NCBI GenBank assembly: GCA_016718315.1
Contig: JADKDV010000003.1
Span: 1-64,000, forward strand
Length of the DNA: 64,000 nt
Source of the DNA: Candidatus Obscuribacter sp.
GTDB lineage: Bacteria > Cyanobacteriota > Vampirovibrionia > Obscuribacterales > Obscuribacteraceae
Direction: 5' to 3'
The position numbers and the translations under genes are program-made. This document shows positions 1-9,826 of this stretch, piece after piece. A model generated the notes under the pieces. That model did no database searches. It had not been told where the DNA came from and saw only the letters and a list, made by a program, of their open reading frames with translations. Position 1 is the first letter of the stretch, and each line of letters opens with the position of its first letter.

Positions 1-505
1 CACTGCGCCGATAAGCAGTGGATTAGCTGCGTTGGGCTCGGGGAATTTGATATTGACCGCGCCACCATTGCCGTTGCCAGTACCATTGGCATTGATATTG
101 CCAGTTACTTGTAGATTGCCTGGTCCCTGGGTGCCGGCGCTGAGATTTATAGTACCGCCAGTACCACTAGATGCTAGAGAATTGACTAGTATCTGTGTAC
201 CATCAGCTACGAGATTGCGTGCTGCACTAACTGAAACTGTACCGCCATTGCCAGTAGCTCCAGCACCTGATTGTGCTGAGAGTTTGACCTGTCCGGCTCC
301 ACCGCCTAGGTTGACGTCGCCTATTGTATTGGAGGTGGTAGTGAGATTGACAGTACCGCCATTACCTGTGCCTGAGCCGTTGGCTGTGACATTGAGCGCT
401 GCTGCGCCGCCAGATAGGACTTGTGTACCTGTTATATTGACCAGACCACCAGCAAAGTTACCACCGCCAGCATTTGCGTTGACATTGCTACCGTTGACAT
501 GTAAG
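1..505 (-). pseudogene. Adhesin fragment 7, continues past the left edge
   Basis: Reading the minus strand in the frame of HVNGSNVNAN gives an open frame with no stop all the way to base 1. It has the same Gly/Asn repeat texture (GTGNGGTVNLTTTS, GATGNGGTVSVSAARNL, GTGNGNGGAVNIKF). The 3' end of the gene therefore lies outside this window and the full protein would exceed 2,090 residues. Confidence 0.6.
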
Positions 506-1144
506 TGGATTGGCGTCAGCGTTTTTGTCAAAGACACGGATAATGCCGCCCTGTCCACCGGCTGGGCCCGATGCTGCCGAGAGAGTGCCATCAACGCCAT
601 TTGTCACAGCACCAGCACCAATTGTAAATGGTGTAGCTGTTGGACTGTTGCTGGATAAGATGATGCAACCACCATTACCTGTGCCACGACCATTGGCGTC
701 AAGCGAATCTGTGACGTACAAGTTTTGACCGGCATCGAGATTGATGCAAGCACCGTTGCCGTTTGGCGCTGTAGGCAGATATGTAACTGCTGATGGATCA
801 AAGTTGATATCGCCTGGTGCTTTGATATTGATAATGGCACCGTCACCGCTTGTGGCAGCGATGGTGAAGCCACCCGGAGTATTGCTTACATCTACATTGC
901 CGCTGCCTTTGGTGATGTTGACCGTGCCAGCGTTACCACTTCCAGCACCACTGACGTCGAGATTGAGCGGTGTTGCTCCTGGTACGTTTATGACATTGGC
1001 GTTGAGGGTTATTGTGCCCCCGCCTGCTGTAGTTGCACCATTTGCTGATGCATCAAGTGTGGCAGTAGGAGAGCCAGCCGCCCCTGTCACAGGGATGGTC
1101 AAAGTTCCGCCACCAGCGTCAAGCGTTATTGCTCCACCAGGCAC
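488..1144 (-). pseudogene. Adhesin fragment 6
   Basis: A 218-residue stretch of the adhesin holding the fifth super-repeat marker, NSPTATPFTIGAGAVTNGVDG, near 600. It ends in out-of-frame LTCQR. The repeat protein resumes in another frame as HLHVNGSNVNANAGGG near 506. Confidence 0.55.
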
Positions 1145-1688
1145 CGGCAGCTGATGCTTGGGTCGATATGTTTGTTGTGGCGCCTATGTTGATGCCGCCT
1201 GCACCTTTGTTGACGACCGCAATTGTGCCACCGCCCGCTCCTGCGCCTGCTCCGCCATTTGCTGTCAGGGCACCATTTACACCAGGATTGACCGAGCCAG
1301 TACCTATGTTAAAGGTAGTGGCGCTATTGGTTGTTAGCGATATCGAGCCACCGCCACCTGTGCCAATACCGCTGGCATCGAACGGCATGTTGACAAATAG
1401 ATCGCCGCCTGCCAGGTTGCCTGATGAAAGAGTGATATTGGCGCCTTTGCCATTAAGTCCCAGTGGATTGGAGTTGAGGCTGCCTGGCGCGTTATTAACT
1501 GTGAGGTTGCGTCCGGCATTGACAGAGACCAGTCCACCATCGCCAGCAGCTGAGCCGACCGAGCCGCCTGTAGCGGATACATTGAGGCTATTGTCACCAC
1601 CGCCACCAACAGTCAGGTCAGAAGTGGTGCCGGTAGTCGTAAATCTGACTATGCCGCCATTGCCGGTGCCTGAGGCATTAGCCTGCAA
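1119..1688 (-). pseudogene. Adhesin fragment 5
   Basis: A 189-residue stretch of the adhesin holding the fourth visible super-repeat marker, NSATTFNIGTGSVNPGVNG, near 1320. It ends in out-of-frame AWWSNNA. The repeat protein resumes one frame over as VPGGAITLDAGGG at about 1147. Confidence 0.55.
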
Positions 1689-1987
1689 GGTGAGGGGGCC
1701 TGCCCTGGGCTGACAAAGTCCCTGCCACTGATGTCGATGGTCCCGCCATTACCAGTAGCCCCTGCTCCCGCTACGTCGAGTGTACCGGTGGGGATTGTGA
1801 TATTGCCAGACAATGCTGGACCACCAGCTGTGGCGTTAAGGATTATGGTGCCACCATTGCCGTTTGTCGGTGCTGCCGCTGTGACATCGCCAGCATTGGT
1901 AGGTGATGCCGCCAGTGTTTCTGTTGATGATGCTGACAGAGCCGCCTGCTCCTGATGTAGCCCCACCTGATGCGCCCACCGTGCCAT
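1649..1987 (-). pseudogene. Adhesin fragment 4
   Basis: Short continuation of the adhesin. Only about 1710-1900 reads like the repeat protein (NGNGGTIILNATAGG, PTGTLDVAGAGATGNGG). The residues on either side (MARWAHQ at the start, PCRLMPQAPAMAA at the end) are out-of-frame sequence. The protein moves to the next frame near 1700-1715, where GPLTLQANASG resumes. Confidence 0.55.
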
Positions 1988-3179
1988 CGATACCGTTAGT
2001 GGTGGGTCCGCCGTTAACTAAAAATGTTGTGGCACTGTTGCTGGTTAGTTGGACGACGCCGCCCTTGCCAGTACCGGCGCCGCCGGCGCCACCGCCCTGC
2101 GCATTTAAAGATCCGGCTATGCTGAGATTGCCTAGTCCAGCACTGCCAGCTTCTAATATATAGGTACCGCCGTTACCGTTGGTGCCTAGAGCGGCTGAGT
2201 CCAGAAGAGTTGGATTTGTGACGGTAAGATTGCCGCCCTGTCTGGCTTCGACTGTGCCACCATTGCCGCTGGCTGAGCCAACTGAGCCGCCTCTGGCATC
2301 CAGTATAAATTGACCAGCTGAGTTGCCTATTGTGGCTGTGCTGCCAGCTGCAGTTGCGATTAGTTGTACCGTACCACCGTTGCCCGTGCCACTGGCGTCG
2401 GCTAGAATGGTGACAGGACCGGCCCCGGTCCCTATTGTTTGCGAGCCTTTGACCGTGACAATGCCGCCATTGTTGTTGCCACCTAGCGCGCTAGCATCGT
2501 ATGTGCCGCCGGCCAGACTAACTACTCCAGGTGTGGCACCGGCTGCGGCGTCTAGTATCAGCGTACCACCAGCGCCATTGGCCAACGGCGCTACGCTTAC
2601 AGCTGCTGCGTTTGTGACAGTGATACCGCCGGTACCACTGTTTTTGATATTGATTGTACCGCCATCGCCGCCCGTAGCTCCGCTATTGGCCTTGAGTGTA
2701 CCTGTAACACCATTTGGTCCACCCGAGACAGTAAAGGCCGTACCGCTATTAGTGCTGAGGTTGATTGTGCCACCGTCGCCAGTACCGTTGCCGCTGACAT
2801 CTAGTGAGCCGATGATTTGAGTGATACCGGCACCGCCAAGACCACTGTTAAAGTTGAGCGTAGCACCTTTTTGGTTGTTGCCGGTGGTCGAGAGTAGATT
2901 TACCGTGTTAACAACGAGATTGCCACCAGCGCTGAGGTTGACAGTGCCTGCTGCACCATTTGGTCCGCCGCTGACGTTAACGCGTATATCTGGAGATGTC
3001 GTCCCGACGGTGATGTTGTTGCCAGCCTGAGTCGATTGCACAGTCACTGTGCCGCCGGAGCCAGAACCGCTACCAAAAGCATTGAGGTTGGGATTACCAC
3101 TGGCTGTAAATGTTTGACCCACTATCTGGATCGTGCCGCCATCTTGGTTGCCGCCAGCTGCCTGAGCATTGACCTGCAT
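1836..3179 (-). pseudogene. Adhesin fragment 3
   Basis: A 447-residue open stretch of the same repeat protein. It has two copies of the roughly 235-residue super-repeat, recognisable by NSGTAFTVSGG (about 2740) and NSATTFLVNGG (about 2030). The sense of the protein leaves this frame near 1899 (INRNTGGIT, then TNAGDVTAAA in the next frame); the last 20 or so residues before the stop (YQCWRCHSG) are out-of-frame sequence. The absence of any start signal and the seamless repeat pattern argue that it belongs to one interrupted gene. Confidence 0.6.
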
Positions 3180-3885
3180 TGCCGGTGGAAGTAAGTGTAA
3201 TTGGTCCAGCTGGTGCGCTTAAGATAAAAGAGCCACCAGAACTTGTACCAAATGCTCTTGTATCAATTATCGGAGTGGCGACACTGCCCAGGTTTGCCGT
3301 GATGCCGCCCGGTCCATTATTTGTAATGTCGACGGTGCCGCCTTTTCCGCCGCCTGTACCGGCTTGGGTCTGTATTGCTCTTGATGCGGCACCGATACCA
3401 TTGACAGTGGCACCGCCAACGACAAAGGTATTGGCACTATTTTGTAGCACCGTAAAGGAGCCACCATCACCAACTCCGGCTCCAGTGGACGACATGCGAT
3501 TGTCGACTTGACCTGTAATCAATATATTGCCGTTTGCTGATGTAGCGTTACCGGCTATGAGAGAGACTGCTGCCCCTCTGGTGATGATGTCGCCATTAAC
3601 ATTGATATCGCGCGGTAAGCCGCCACCCGGGACAAATTGATTGAGTCCTGTTGCCGCGCCAGATACTTTGTCCACTGTCACATTGACTGTATCAGGTAAT
3701 CTTGCCGCTGCAAGTAACACGCTGCCAGTACCGATAGTGCCATTGCCAGCACCTCTGGTGTCGATGGTGCCGGTGATAATCGACTGCAATCCGGCTGAGT
3801 TGGCGTCTTCGGCGATGATCTTGACGTTACCGTTTGCTCCTGCTGTACCAGCCGTTGAGATAGTGGTAGTTGGAGTGAAGAGCAC
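3094..3885 (-). pseudogene. Adhesin fragment 2 (out of frame with N-terminus)
   Basis: Continuation of the giant adhesin in a different frame. The open stretch actually begins near 3930, reading VTLIAYDGGN before the first nominal start. It carries the recurring NSANTFVVGG module around 3430 and GGTVDITNNGPGGI. It runs out of frame near 3180, where the downstream frame resumes with MQVNAQAAGG. It has no promoter or ribosome site of its own, so it is unlikely to be a separate gene. Confidence 0.6.
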
Positions 3886-3920
3886 ACGACCGGAGTCGAT
3901 ATTGCCGCCGTCATAAGCAA

Positions 3921-6275
3921 TCAGGGTGACGCATTACCGCCTGTTGCGCCAGCAGTGCTAAAGGTAGTTACACCACGCAGGTCGAGTAGACCGCCATTGG
4001 GACTGGCTGGACCGGTGATAGTCCAGGTAGCACCTGTGTCTTGGATGTTGACGCCGCTAGCCATAAAGACTTCGCCGCCATTGGTCTGGATGGTGATGCC
4101 CGGTGCTGTAATGATGTCGCCATAGGCTATTACCGAGAGTGGCGCACCACCTGTGATCTGGTTGCCTGCTAGAGTGACGTTGCCAGTTGTGCTGACTATT
4201 GTTGGGTCACCATTGGCGGTGGTATTGCCTATAGTGATGTCGCTAGCTGCTGCAAGCTTTACTACATAAGCTGACGAATTGACAGTACCGCCAAGATTAT
4301 CGACATTGACTTCAACTTCGCCTCGACCGCCATTGAGCTCGACTGTATTGGCGCTAAGTGAGCCTCCGGTGATTTTGAGATCAGCTTTATCCATAAAGTC
4401 GGTAGTTCTAAAATTGATACTACCGTTGTTTGCCAGGATAGAGCCGCCAGCATTGGTTAGATTGATGTTGGCAATTGATGCCGCTTGAGCAGTATTGAAA
4501 TTGACATTGCTCAAAGCTGAGTTGGTTGTGCCACTGTTGATAAAATTGCCCGATACTGAATTTAGGTCTACATTGCCAGCGGATGCAAAAATGTTACCGG
4601 TGTTAGTGATATTGCTTACGGCATTTAGCGCTACGCTCGATCCTGAGAGATAGCCAGCATTACCAATATCTGCGTTGGACGTGATAGTGAGTGTGCCAGC
4701 CGTGCTTATTGTGCCGTAGTTTTGTAGACCACCAAAGGCGTTGAGAACGAGACCTGATGATGAAAAATATCCTGGCATAATCGTGCTCAGCACTGGCATT
4801 TGCGCCATATCACCAGTAAGAAGCCCGCCTACTGTGAGGCTGCCAAAGTCAAGCACTGAAGCTGTAGAATCAGTTGATTGCAAGGCGTAGAGTGAGCCCA
4901 GGATGCTAGCTGCACCTGTGACAGAGAAAGGATTGCTGGATGTAAATCCGACAGTGTCTAGTGCCACATTTGATGGCAATACTAGATTGCTCAAAGAGCC
5001 TGTTTGTCCAGCAAAGAGGGTGAAAGAGCCGCCCTCTGCTGATCCGCTTGATGTAAGAACTATATTTTGGGCGCCGTGCTGGACCACCTGAGTTACAGCT
5101 ATATATTGCGAGGCCGTGAGCATTTGTCCTGGATTGACCTGCACCAGGCTGCCACCGGTCACAGAACCATTGGCGTCAATAGTACCGCCTACAGAGATAA
5201 AGACAGGTTGGTCTATAGGAGCGGTGAATGTGGCTTGATTGGAAGACAGGTCTAAACTAGTACCAGAACTAAAAAGACTATTGGTAGTTAAGGTGACCTG
5301 TGGCGTTTGGGTCAACTGGCTGGTGCCGGCAATTGCGCTCGCTACTGAAGTCGAGTCGGTTGTCTGGGCCGCCTGTGGAGCGACGTTATTGGCACTTGCC
5401 GATGATGAGTCGCCAGGTGCCGTTGTGATTGTGACATTACCAGGGTCTGGGGCGCTGGAGGTACTATCTGAGCTGGATATGGCTGCAACTGTCGAGCTGT
5501 CGGACGTGGAGCTAGCTAATTCGGCTCCTTGATTGGATTGTGTGATAACTGCAGCAGTACTACTTGATTCTACGGGCTGACTGACTGCCATAATAGTAGT
5601 TGAACTATCGCTCAGATCCGCTGCTGGAGCGGCTTGAGCTGTTATGGTCGTGGTGCTGCCTGCGTCGACTGCCGCTGCTGGTTGACCTATTAAAGAAGAT
5701 GTTTCGCTATTTGCCGATGTTGGCGCACTTATTGAAGTTGTAACTTGATTAGCGGCATCGCTATTGGTCGCAGGACCGGTCGTAGGCAAAACCGGTACAT
5801 CCGGCGTGAGAGTGACTCCAGCAACGACTGGTACAAGCCCGGTCACCATATCAAGTTGTGGCATCCCCGGCGCCGGAGGCACTGTCGGTGCCTGCGATTG
5901 ACTGTTGCTCTGAGAATCTGTGGCAGTGCCACTAGGTAATTTGTCTGATGTGATGTTTATCCCCTGGAAAGCTCCAGCACCAAGTCCTGCAACTGTTTGT
6001 ATATTGGCGCTGGCGCTTTCTAGTGAAAAATTTTGTGGCACTGTGGCCACTGTCGCAGGTTGCTCAAATGCTTGCGCGTAAGCTCTTACTTGTGTCAATT
6101 GCGGGGTCGCTACCAGTAACAAAAGCGATGCAGCTAAGAACTTTTTGCCACAAGCTGACAGCTCGATTCTGTGCATTGCTCTGTTTTGACGGCGTTTTTT
6201 GCTCAAGCCTTTTTTGACGAGAGCCACACCCAGGGCGCGCGATGAGCTGACGAGGCTGAAGAGTACTTTTTTCAA
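3921..6275 (-). CDS. Giant secreted repeat adhesin, N-terminal intact frame
   Basis: This 784-residue frame is the N-terminal part of a filamentous-haemagglutinin-like surface protein. It opens at a TTG with an unusually long basic leader (residues 1 to about 68: KK, KKGLSKKRRQNR, then a hydrophobic LLLLVA segment and an AYAQ cleavage-like site), like the extended signal peptides of autotransporters and two-partner-secretion exoproteins. An internal ATG at 6173 would give a conventional signal peptide. Residues 70-320 are a Ser/Thr/Ala-rich low-complexity region. The rest is a beta-helix-like series of short Gly/Asn/Thr repeats (NTGNI, GNVTL, ITIQTNGG). The frame stops at 3921-3923, but the same kind of protein continues in another frame (AYDGGNIDSG), so the stop results from a one-base frame change near 3931. 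The exact family and secretion route are not recognised; no TpsB transporter is adjacent. Confidence 0.75.
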   Translation of the reverse strand: MKKVLFSLVSSSRALGVALVKKGLSKKRRQNRAMHRIELSACGKKFLAASLLLLVATPQLTQVRAYAQAFEQPATVATVPQNFSLESASANIQTVAGLGAGAFQGINITSDKLPSGTATDSQSNSQSQAPTVPPAPGMPQLDMVTGLVPVVAGVTLTPDVPVLPTTGPATNSDAANQVTTSISAPTSANSETSSLIGQPAAAVDAGSTTTITAQAAPAADLSDSSTTIMAVSQPVESSSTAAVITQSNQGAELASSTSDSSTVAAISSSDSTSSAPDPGNVTITTAPGDSSSASANNVAPQAAQTTDSTSVASAIAGTSQLTQTPQVTLTTNSLFSSGTSLDLSSNQATFTAPIDQPVFISVGGTIDANGSVTGGSLVQVNPGQMLTASQYIAVTQVVQHGAQNIVLTSSGSAEGGSFTLFAGQTGSLSNLVLPSNVALDTVGFTSSNPFSVTGAASILGSLYALQSTDSTASVLDFGSLTVGGLLTGDMAQMPVLSTIMPGYFSSSGLVLNAFGGLQNYGTISTAGTLTITSNADIGNAGYLSGSSVALNAVSNITNTGNIFASAGNVDLNSVSGNFINSGTTNSALSNVNFNTAQAASIANINLTNAGGSILANNGSINFRTTDFMDKADLKITGGSLSANTVELNGGRGEVEVNVDNLGGTVNSSAYVVKLAAASDITIGNTTANGDPTIVSTTGNVTLAGNQITGGAPLSVIAYGDIITAPGITIQTNGGEVFMASGVNIQDTGATWTITGPASPNGGLLDLRGVTTFSTAGATGGNASP

Positions 6276-6603
6276 GTTTGATACCCGTGTTTTTAAGAAG
6301 CGCTTAGCTGCTGAAAATATAGGCCAATAGCCCTTTTCGATATCATATTATGGTGCAGAGTGGAGCAAAGTAATGGTGAAATTACTCTAAGAGTATCGTG
6401 CTGTGGCCTTGAAAAAAACACTTCCGGAGTGGCTCCAATTTGCTTGTTCGCCCAAGTTAAACCTGATGGTGGGTAGGCGCAAAACCGCAAGTAAAATTTG
6501 GGCGGGCTATGCTTACCGTTTGGTTTTCATTACTGCTTCCTAGTACTATGATCGCTGTCTTACTCGAGTATGGCGCAGGTAACCGACAATTTTTATCTCT
6601 TTT

Positions 6604-7854
6604 TTGCCAAATTTACTAAACCGAAAAATTTTGACAGCGGGCTCGTTGTCCGCATTATGCGTTGCTTTTGCCACTATTAGCAGTGCTAATGCTCAGTCCG
6701 TAGCACCTCCGCCCAGTATTATTCCGACCGACATTACGCCCATTGGTCTTGGTCGCGAGCGTGAACTTATCCGGCCAGGTCCGGCTTTTTATCTTTTGCA
6801 GCGTTTGCCCAGTCGGCTGTGGATAAACTCCAGCACTGAAATCAGTCAGCGCGGAGAAACAAACGTATTTTTTACCAACAGAAATCAAAAGGCTGATTAC
6901 GTCTTTCGGACATTGCCTAACTTGACTGTTGGTTATCGCATTTTGCCGCGCACAAGTATCTACACTAACTATTTTTTGCTCAAAGACGTTTTTGCTAATC
7001 ACGGTATTCTCAGTCGTCCCACCACTCAGTCTCTTTCGTGGGGCTTGCGTCATGAGATCCCGATTCGTAGCAGGACAAACCTGCAATTCGATTTGCAAGC
7101 CAGAGAAATATGGCAAGCTTCGCATTTGCACCAATTTGACTGGTTGCCCGGAGTTACTGTGACTCATGTGCTTAATCCCAGCACGATTGTTTTTGGTAAT
7201 ATTCAGCTGCAGATGCGAGGCAAAAATTATTTCGTTGCACCCACACGCGAGATAGACCCTTTTTATACCTTTGGTATTTTGCACAGACGCGGTCCATGGA
7301 CATTTTCGGCTGTGGATACTTTTGTTTCAAACTTCAGAAACAACAATGCTATTCCCGGACAGTCCAATATGGCGATGATTCCGCAATTTGAGGTTAATCG
7401 TCAGGTTTCCAAAAAGGTACCAGGTCTAGTAACTTTTGTGCGCGCCGAACCGGTTTTTAACTGGCAGGGTCGCAGTGTACCTGGTATTTCCGGTTTTGAC
7501 TTCCGTATCTTTGGGGGTCTGCGCTATAGCTTTAACAAAGCTGCTACCAATACTGCCATGGACACTCTACGCAAACAGTTAAAAGAGTCGGATTTGCCTC
7601 CAGCTGTGACTCCACCGGGTGCAGCACCGGCACCGGTAACGGCACCGAGCACTAGTGCTCAGCCTGGTCCCTCCGATGTTGCCACCAGTCCAGTTTTGCC
7701 AGACGCCATTACCGCTGCTCCTCAAGCTGCGAGCCCTGCTGCACCTGATGGTTTGGCAAGTTTGACTGCCAGTACAATTGGCCAGTCGGAGAGCCCGGAA
7801 GCAAAAAATGCACTGGCCACGACAAGTTTGACGGCACAGCCTGAAGCGCAGTAA
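6604..7854 (+). CDS. Secreted outer-membrane beta-barrel-like protein
   Basis: This 416-residue protein has a Sec signal peptide (residues 1 to about 30, ending ANAQS) from a TTG start. No ATG or GTG lies between this start and an in-frame stop at 6580. Residues 50-330 show many short amphipathic, aromatic-rich strands (TVGYRILPRTSIYTNYF, FDFRIFGGLRYSFNK) typical of an outer-membrane barrel. The last 80 residues are an Ala/Pro/Ser-rich tail. I do not recognise a family. It is divergently transcribed from the giant adhesin across a 328-bp gap, so a shared surface role is possible. It has no POTRA-like N-terminus, which argues against a two-partner-secretion transporter. Confidence 0.6.
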   Translation: MPNLLNRKILTAGSLSALCVAFATISSANAQSVAPPPSIIPTDITPIGLGRERELIRPGPAFYLLQRLPSRLWINSSTEISQRGETNVFFTNRNQKADYVFRTLPNLTVGYRILPRTSIYTNYFLLKDVFANHGILSRPTTQSLSWGLRHEIPIRSRTNLQFDLQAREIWQASHLHQFDWLPGVTVTHVLNPSTIVFGNIQLQMRGKNYFVAPTREIDPFYTFGILHRRGPWTFSAVDTFVSNFRNNNAIPGQSNMAMIPQFEVNRQVSKKVPGLVTFVRAEPVFNWQGRSVPGISGFDFRIFGGLRYSFNKAATNTAMDTLRKQLKESDLPPAVTPPGAAPAPVTAPSTSAQPGPSDVATSPVLPDAITAAPQAASPAAPDGLASLTASTIGQSESPEAKNALATTSLTAQPEAQ

Positions 7855-7922
7855 TCTAACCTCAGGGTAAATAGTCTCAAAGCTTGCGAGTGCTTTTGAT
7901 GTTTGGCTCCAGAGCTGTAGTA

Positions 7923-8501
7923 ATGGAAAAAAGTATTGGTGTCGGCCTGCTCTTGCTGACATTGAACAGCATCTTTGTGTTGCCGCTCCAGTCCCAGCCT
8001 GCCACTTCTGGCGGTGGCACGACTTTTGCCCTTGGCGTATCTAAAGTGCGCAATGTATCTAAAGTGCATGCTATCGAAAAACTGGATCTAGGCAACTTTA
8101 ACCTGTTTAACGGTAATACCAGGCAAGCTATCGAGGCCTACAAATTGGCCTTGCGCATCAATCCCGACCTCTGGGAAGCGCATTATGGTCTTTGTACTTG
8201 TTATGTGCGCAAGCATAAAATGGATCTAGCTATGAGCGAGTGTCAAAAGGTATTGGCTCTCAAGCCCAAGCACAAAGAATCAGTGCTGCTTTTGGCCAAT
8301 TTGCTTAAATCACAAGGAAGGCTCGCCGAGTCTATCAAGCACTATGAACTCGCTCAAAGTATGGGAGTCAAATCATCAGATCTTTATACGGGGCTTGGCC
8401 TTGCGCAGGCTCAAAGTGGTGATCTTACTGGCGCGGTAGCTAACTTGGATACGGCAATTGCACTGGCAAAAAGCACATCAACCCTCAGCCCACCTTGGTA
8501 A
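7923..8501 (+). pseudogene. TPR protein, N-terminal part (frameshifted gene)
   Basis: The N-terminal half of a secreted tetratricopeptide-repeat protein. I prefer the ATG at 7923 because it begins a normal signal peptide (MEKSIGVGLLLLTLNSIF); an upstream TTG at 7884 is also in frame. Two or three TPR units follow (NTRQAIEAYKLALRINPDLWEAHYGL; MDLAMSECQKVLALKPKHKESV). The frame ends in STLSPPW at 8501, mid-repeat. The next TPR helix (AHLGKAVVAFKLGD) continues at once in the +1 frame. The shift lies between 8465 and 8495, which includes a run of five A bases at 8468-8472. An extra base, or two missing bases, would explain it. Confidence 0.6.
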
Positions 8502-8955
8502 AGCGGTAGTAGCTTTTAAGCTAGGTGATAAGCAAGAGGCACTGACTGAGCTGGACATTGCTATCAAAGAGCATGGCGGCAAATACACCGAAGCCCGTAA
8601 TTTTAAAGCTGAAATACTTGTGTCAATGGGCCAACTTGACGGGGCCAAGAAAGAATATCAAACTGAAATAAAGAAAGAAGATCCTGGACCAGCCTGCTCC
8701 CAGGCTCTGGGCAATATCTATCTAAAGGAAAACAATTTAGTCGAGGCGCAAAAGACATTTTTGCTTGGTAGCAAGTGGTACCCCCGGGACCCAGATATTT
8801 TGTTGGGTCTCGCTGTCGTTCTGGAGCGCCAGGGGCAACTACCTGAAGCTGTGCTGGCCTATCAATGCGCCATCAAGCGTTTGCGTGAGCCCGCTAAAAT
8901 GTTGCAATGGCAAAAACACCTCAAAGAACTCGAGGTGTTAGTTGCGAAGCGCTAA
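8458..8955 (+). pseudogene. TPR protein, C-terminal part (frameshifted gene)
   Basis: This is the rest of the TPR gene starting at 7923, in the next frame. It carries further repeats (DKQEALTELDIAIKEHGGKYTEA; NLVEAQKTFLLGSKWYPRDPDI; GQLPEAVLAYQCAIK). The nominal TTG start at 8458 lies inside the preceding frame and has no ribosome site, so independent translation is unlikely. Joined, the two parts give about 340 residues. The 3' end overlaps the convergent OmpH gene by 18 bp. Confidence 0.6.
8915..8939 (-). terminator. Intrinsic terminator of the OmpH gene
   Basis: On the minus strand an 8-bp inverted repeat (AACACCTC / GAGGTGTT, 9-base loop) is followed by a T run (GTTTTTG). It sits at the stop codon of the OmpH-like gene and inside the 3' end of the convergent TPR gene. 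Confidence 0.6.
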
Positions 8956-9573
8956 GATTTGATTGTTACTGTGTCTTTTAGCCTGGCTTGCTACAGGTGC
9001 TGCTTTGGCTGGGGCCTCGGCTGCGCGCACTGTAGGTTGATAACCAGGTTGGAGCTTTTTGATGGTATCACTGGTGATATCAACACCGTTGTCCAGTACC
9101 TGTTGACCGCCGGTAAAAACACCAGCTCCATCTACTACCAGATCCAGACTCTGTTCTTTGGCCACTGTATTTACAGCTCTGGCGATCTTTTCGTTTGCCT
9201 GAGCGCTAGCGGTTTGCAATAGTTGGGCCAGGGCCTGCTGCTTGGCGTTAATTTCGGTTTGAATGGTGCGGGCCATTTTTTGCAAATCTTCCTGAGGCAT
9301 TTTTTCCGCCTGGGCTTTTTCAAGCTTGCGGTTTCCTTCTTCGGCATCTCGTTTTAGTTGGGCTTCGGCTTGCAAGCGTAGTGCTTCGCTACCAGCTGCT
9401 TCAGGGCAAGCCAGTTTGACCATAGTTAGATTGAAGTAGCCAACTTTGTAGCTTTTAGCTACTGCTGCTTTTTGAGCCTCGGCTGGAGCCGCCATCCCCA
9501 TTGTCGAAGCAAAAGAAACTGCCGCCAAAAGAATGATTCCACTAATTTTGCCTGGTCTGTTGCTAAACTGCAT
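8938..9573 (-). CDS. OmpH/Skp-family periplasmic chaperone
   Basis: A 211-residue protein with a signal peptide (residues 1-33, cleavage near AEAQK), the OmpH opening motif (YKVGYFNLTMVKLACPEA) and a central alpha-helical Lys/Glu/Gln-rich region (about 70-140). The family's closing segment follows (KEQSLDLVVDGAGVFTGGQ, then DITSDTIKKL). Skp/OmpH proteins hold unfolded outer-membrane proteins in the periplasm. In the family the helical arms form a jellyfish-shaped trimer. The C-terminus carries an extra Ala/Pro tail of about 35 residues. It is convergent with the TPR gene. Confidence 0.88.
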   Translation of the reverse strand: MQFSNRPGKISGIILLAAVSFASTMGMAAPAEAQKAAVAKSYKVGYFNLTMVKLACPEAAGSEALRLQAEAQLKRDAEEGNRKLEKAQAEKMPQEDLQKMARTIQTEINAKQQALAQLLQTASAQANEKIARAVNTVAKEQSLDLVVDGAGVFTGGQQVLDNGVDITSDTIKKLQPGYQPTVRAAEAPAKAAPVASQAKRHSNNQILALRN

Positions 9574-9826
9574 AAATTGCTCCGCTTGCCTTGAAATCCC
9601 ATACGAGGGTTATCATAAATTAGTATGGGTTATTGCTTGACAAGATTTTTCTCAGAAAAGTCCAACTGTCAGCGTTTACTGTCTGGCTTTGTCGCGACTG
9701 CGCAGCTCCAGGCTATGTGAGCAATTGCGCCTGTATTGACGTTATGGCGGAGTCTTTACGAAATGTCAATTATTTTGTCTCGGACGGCACTAACTGTCCC
9801 TCGCAACTGAATTTTAAAAAGCATAT

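Larger units (their letters stand above)
400..3640 (-). repeat. About 700-bp tandem super-repeat inside the adhesin
   Basis: A recognisable marker (GNGG, then NSxTTFxIGxG, NGxxGTL, GGxGGxIxIxNKxxGGI) recurs near 3430, 2740, 2030, 1320 and 600. The spacing is 690-720 bp, about 235 residues. Between markers each unit has the same order of shorter GTGNGGT-type beta-repeats, an AGRNLTV-type line and a GNLAGGDL-type line. Five units are visible; positions are approximate and the copies have diverged at DNA level. Confidence 0.7.

Noticed and set aside
32..1713. Long plus-strand ORFs rich in Pro/Ala/Leu opposite the adhesin
   Set aside because: They are mirror images of the Gly/Asn/Thr repeat codons on the other strand, without ribosome sites or family features.
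6604..7854. TpsB-type transporter for the adhesin
   Set aside because: No POTRA-like N-terminus and the barrel is too short for FhaC-type proteins.
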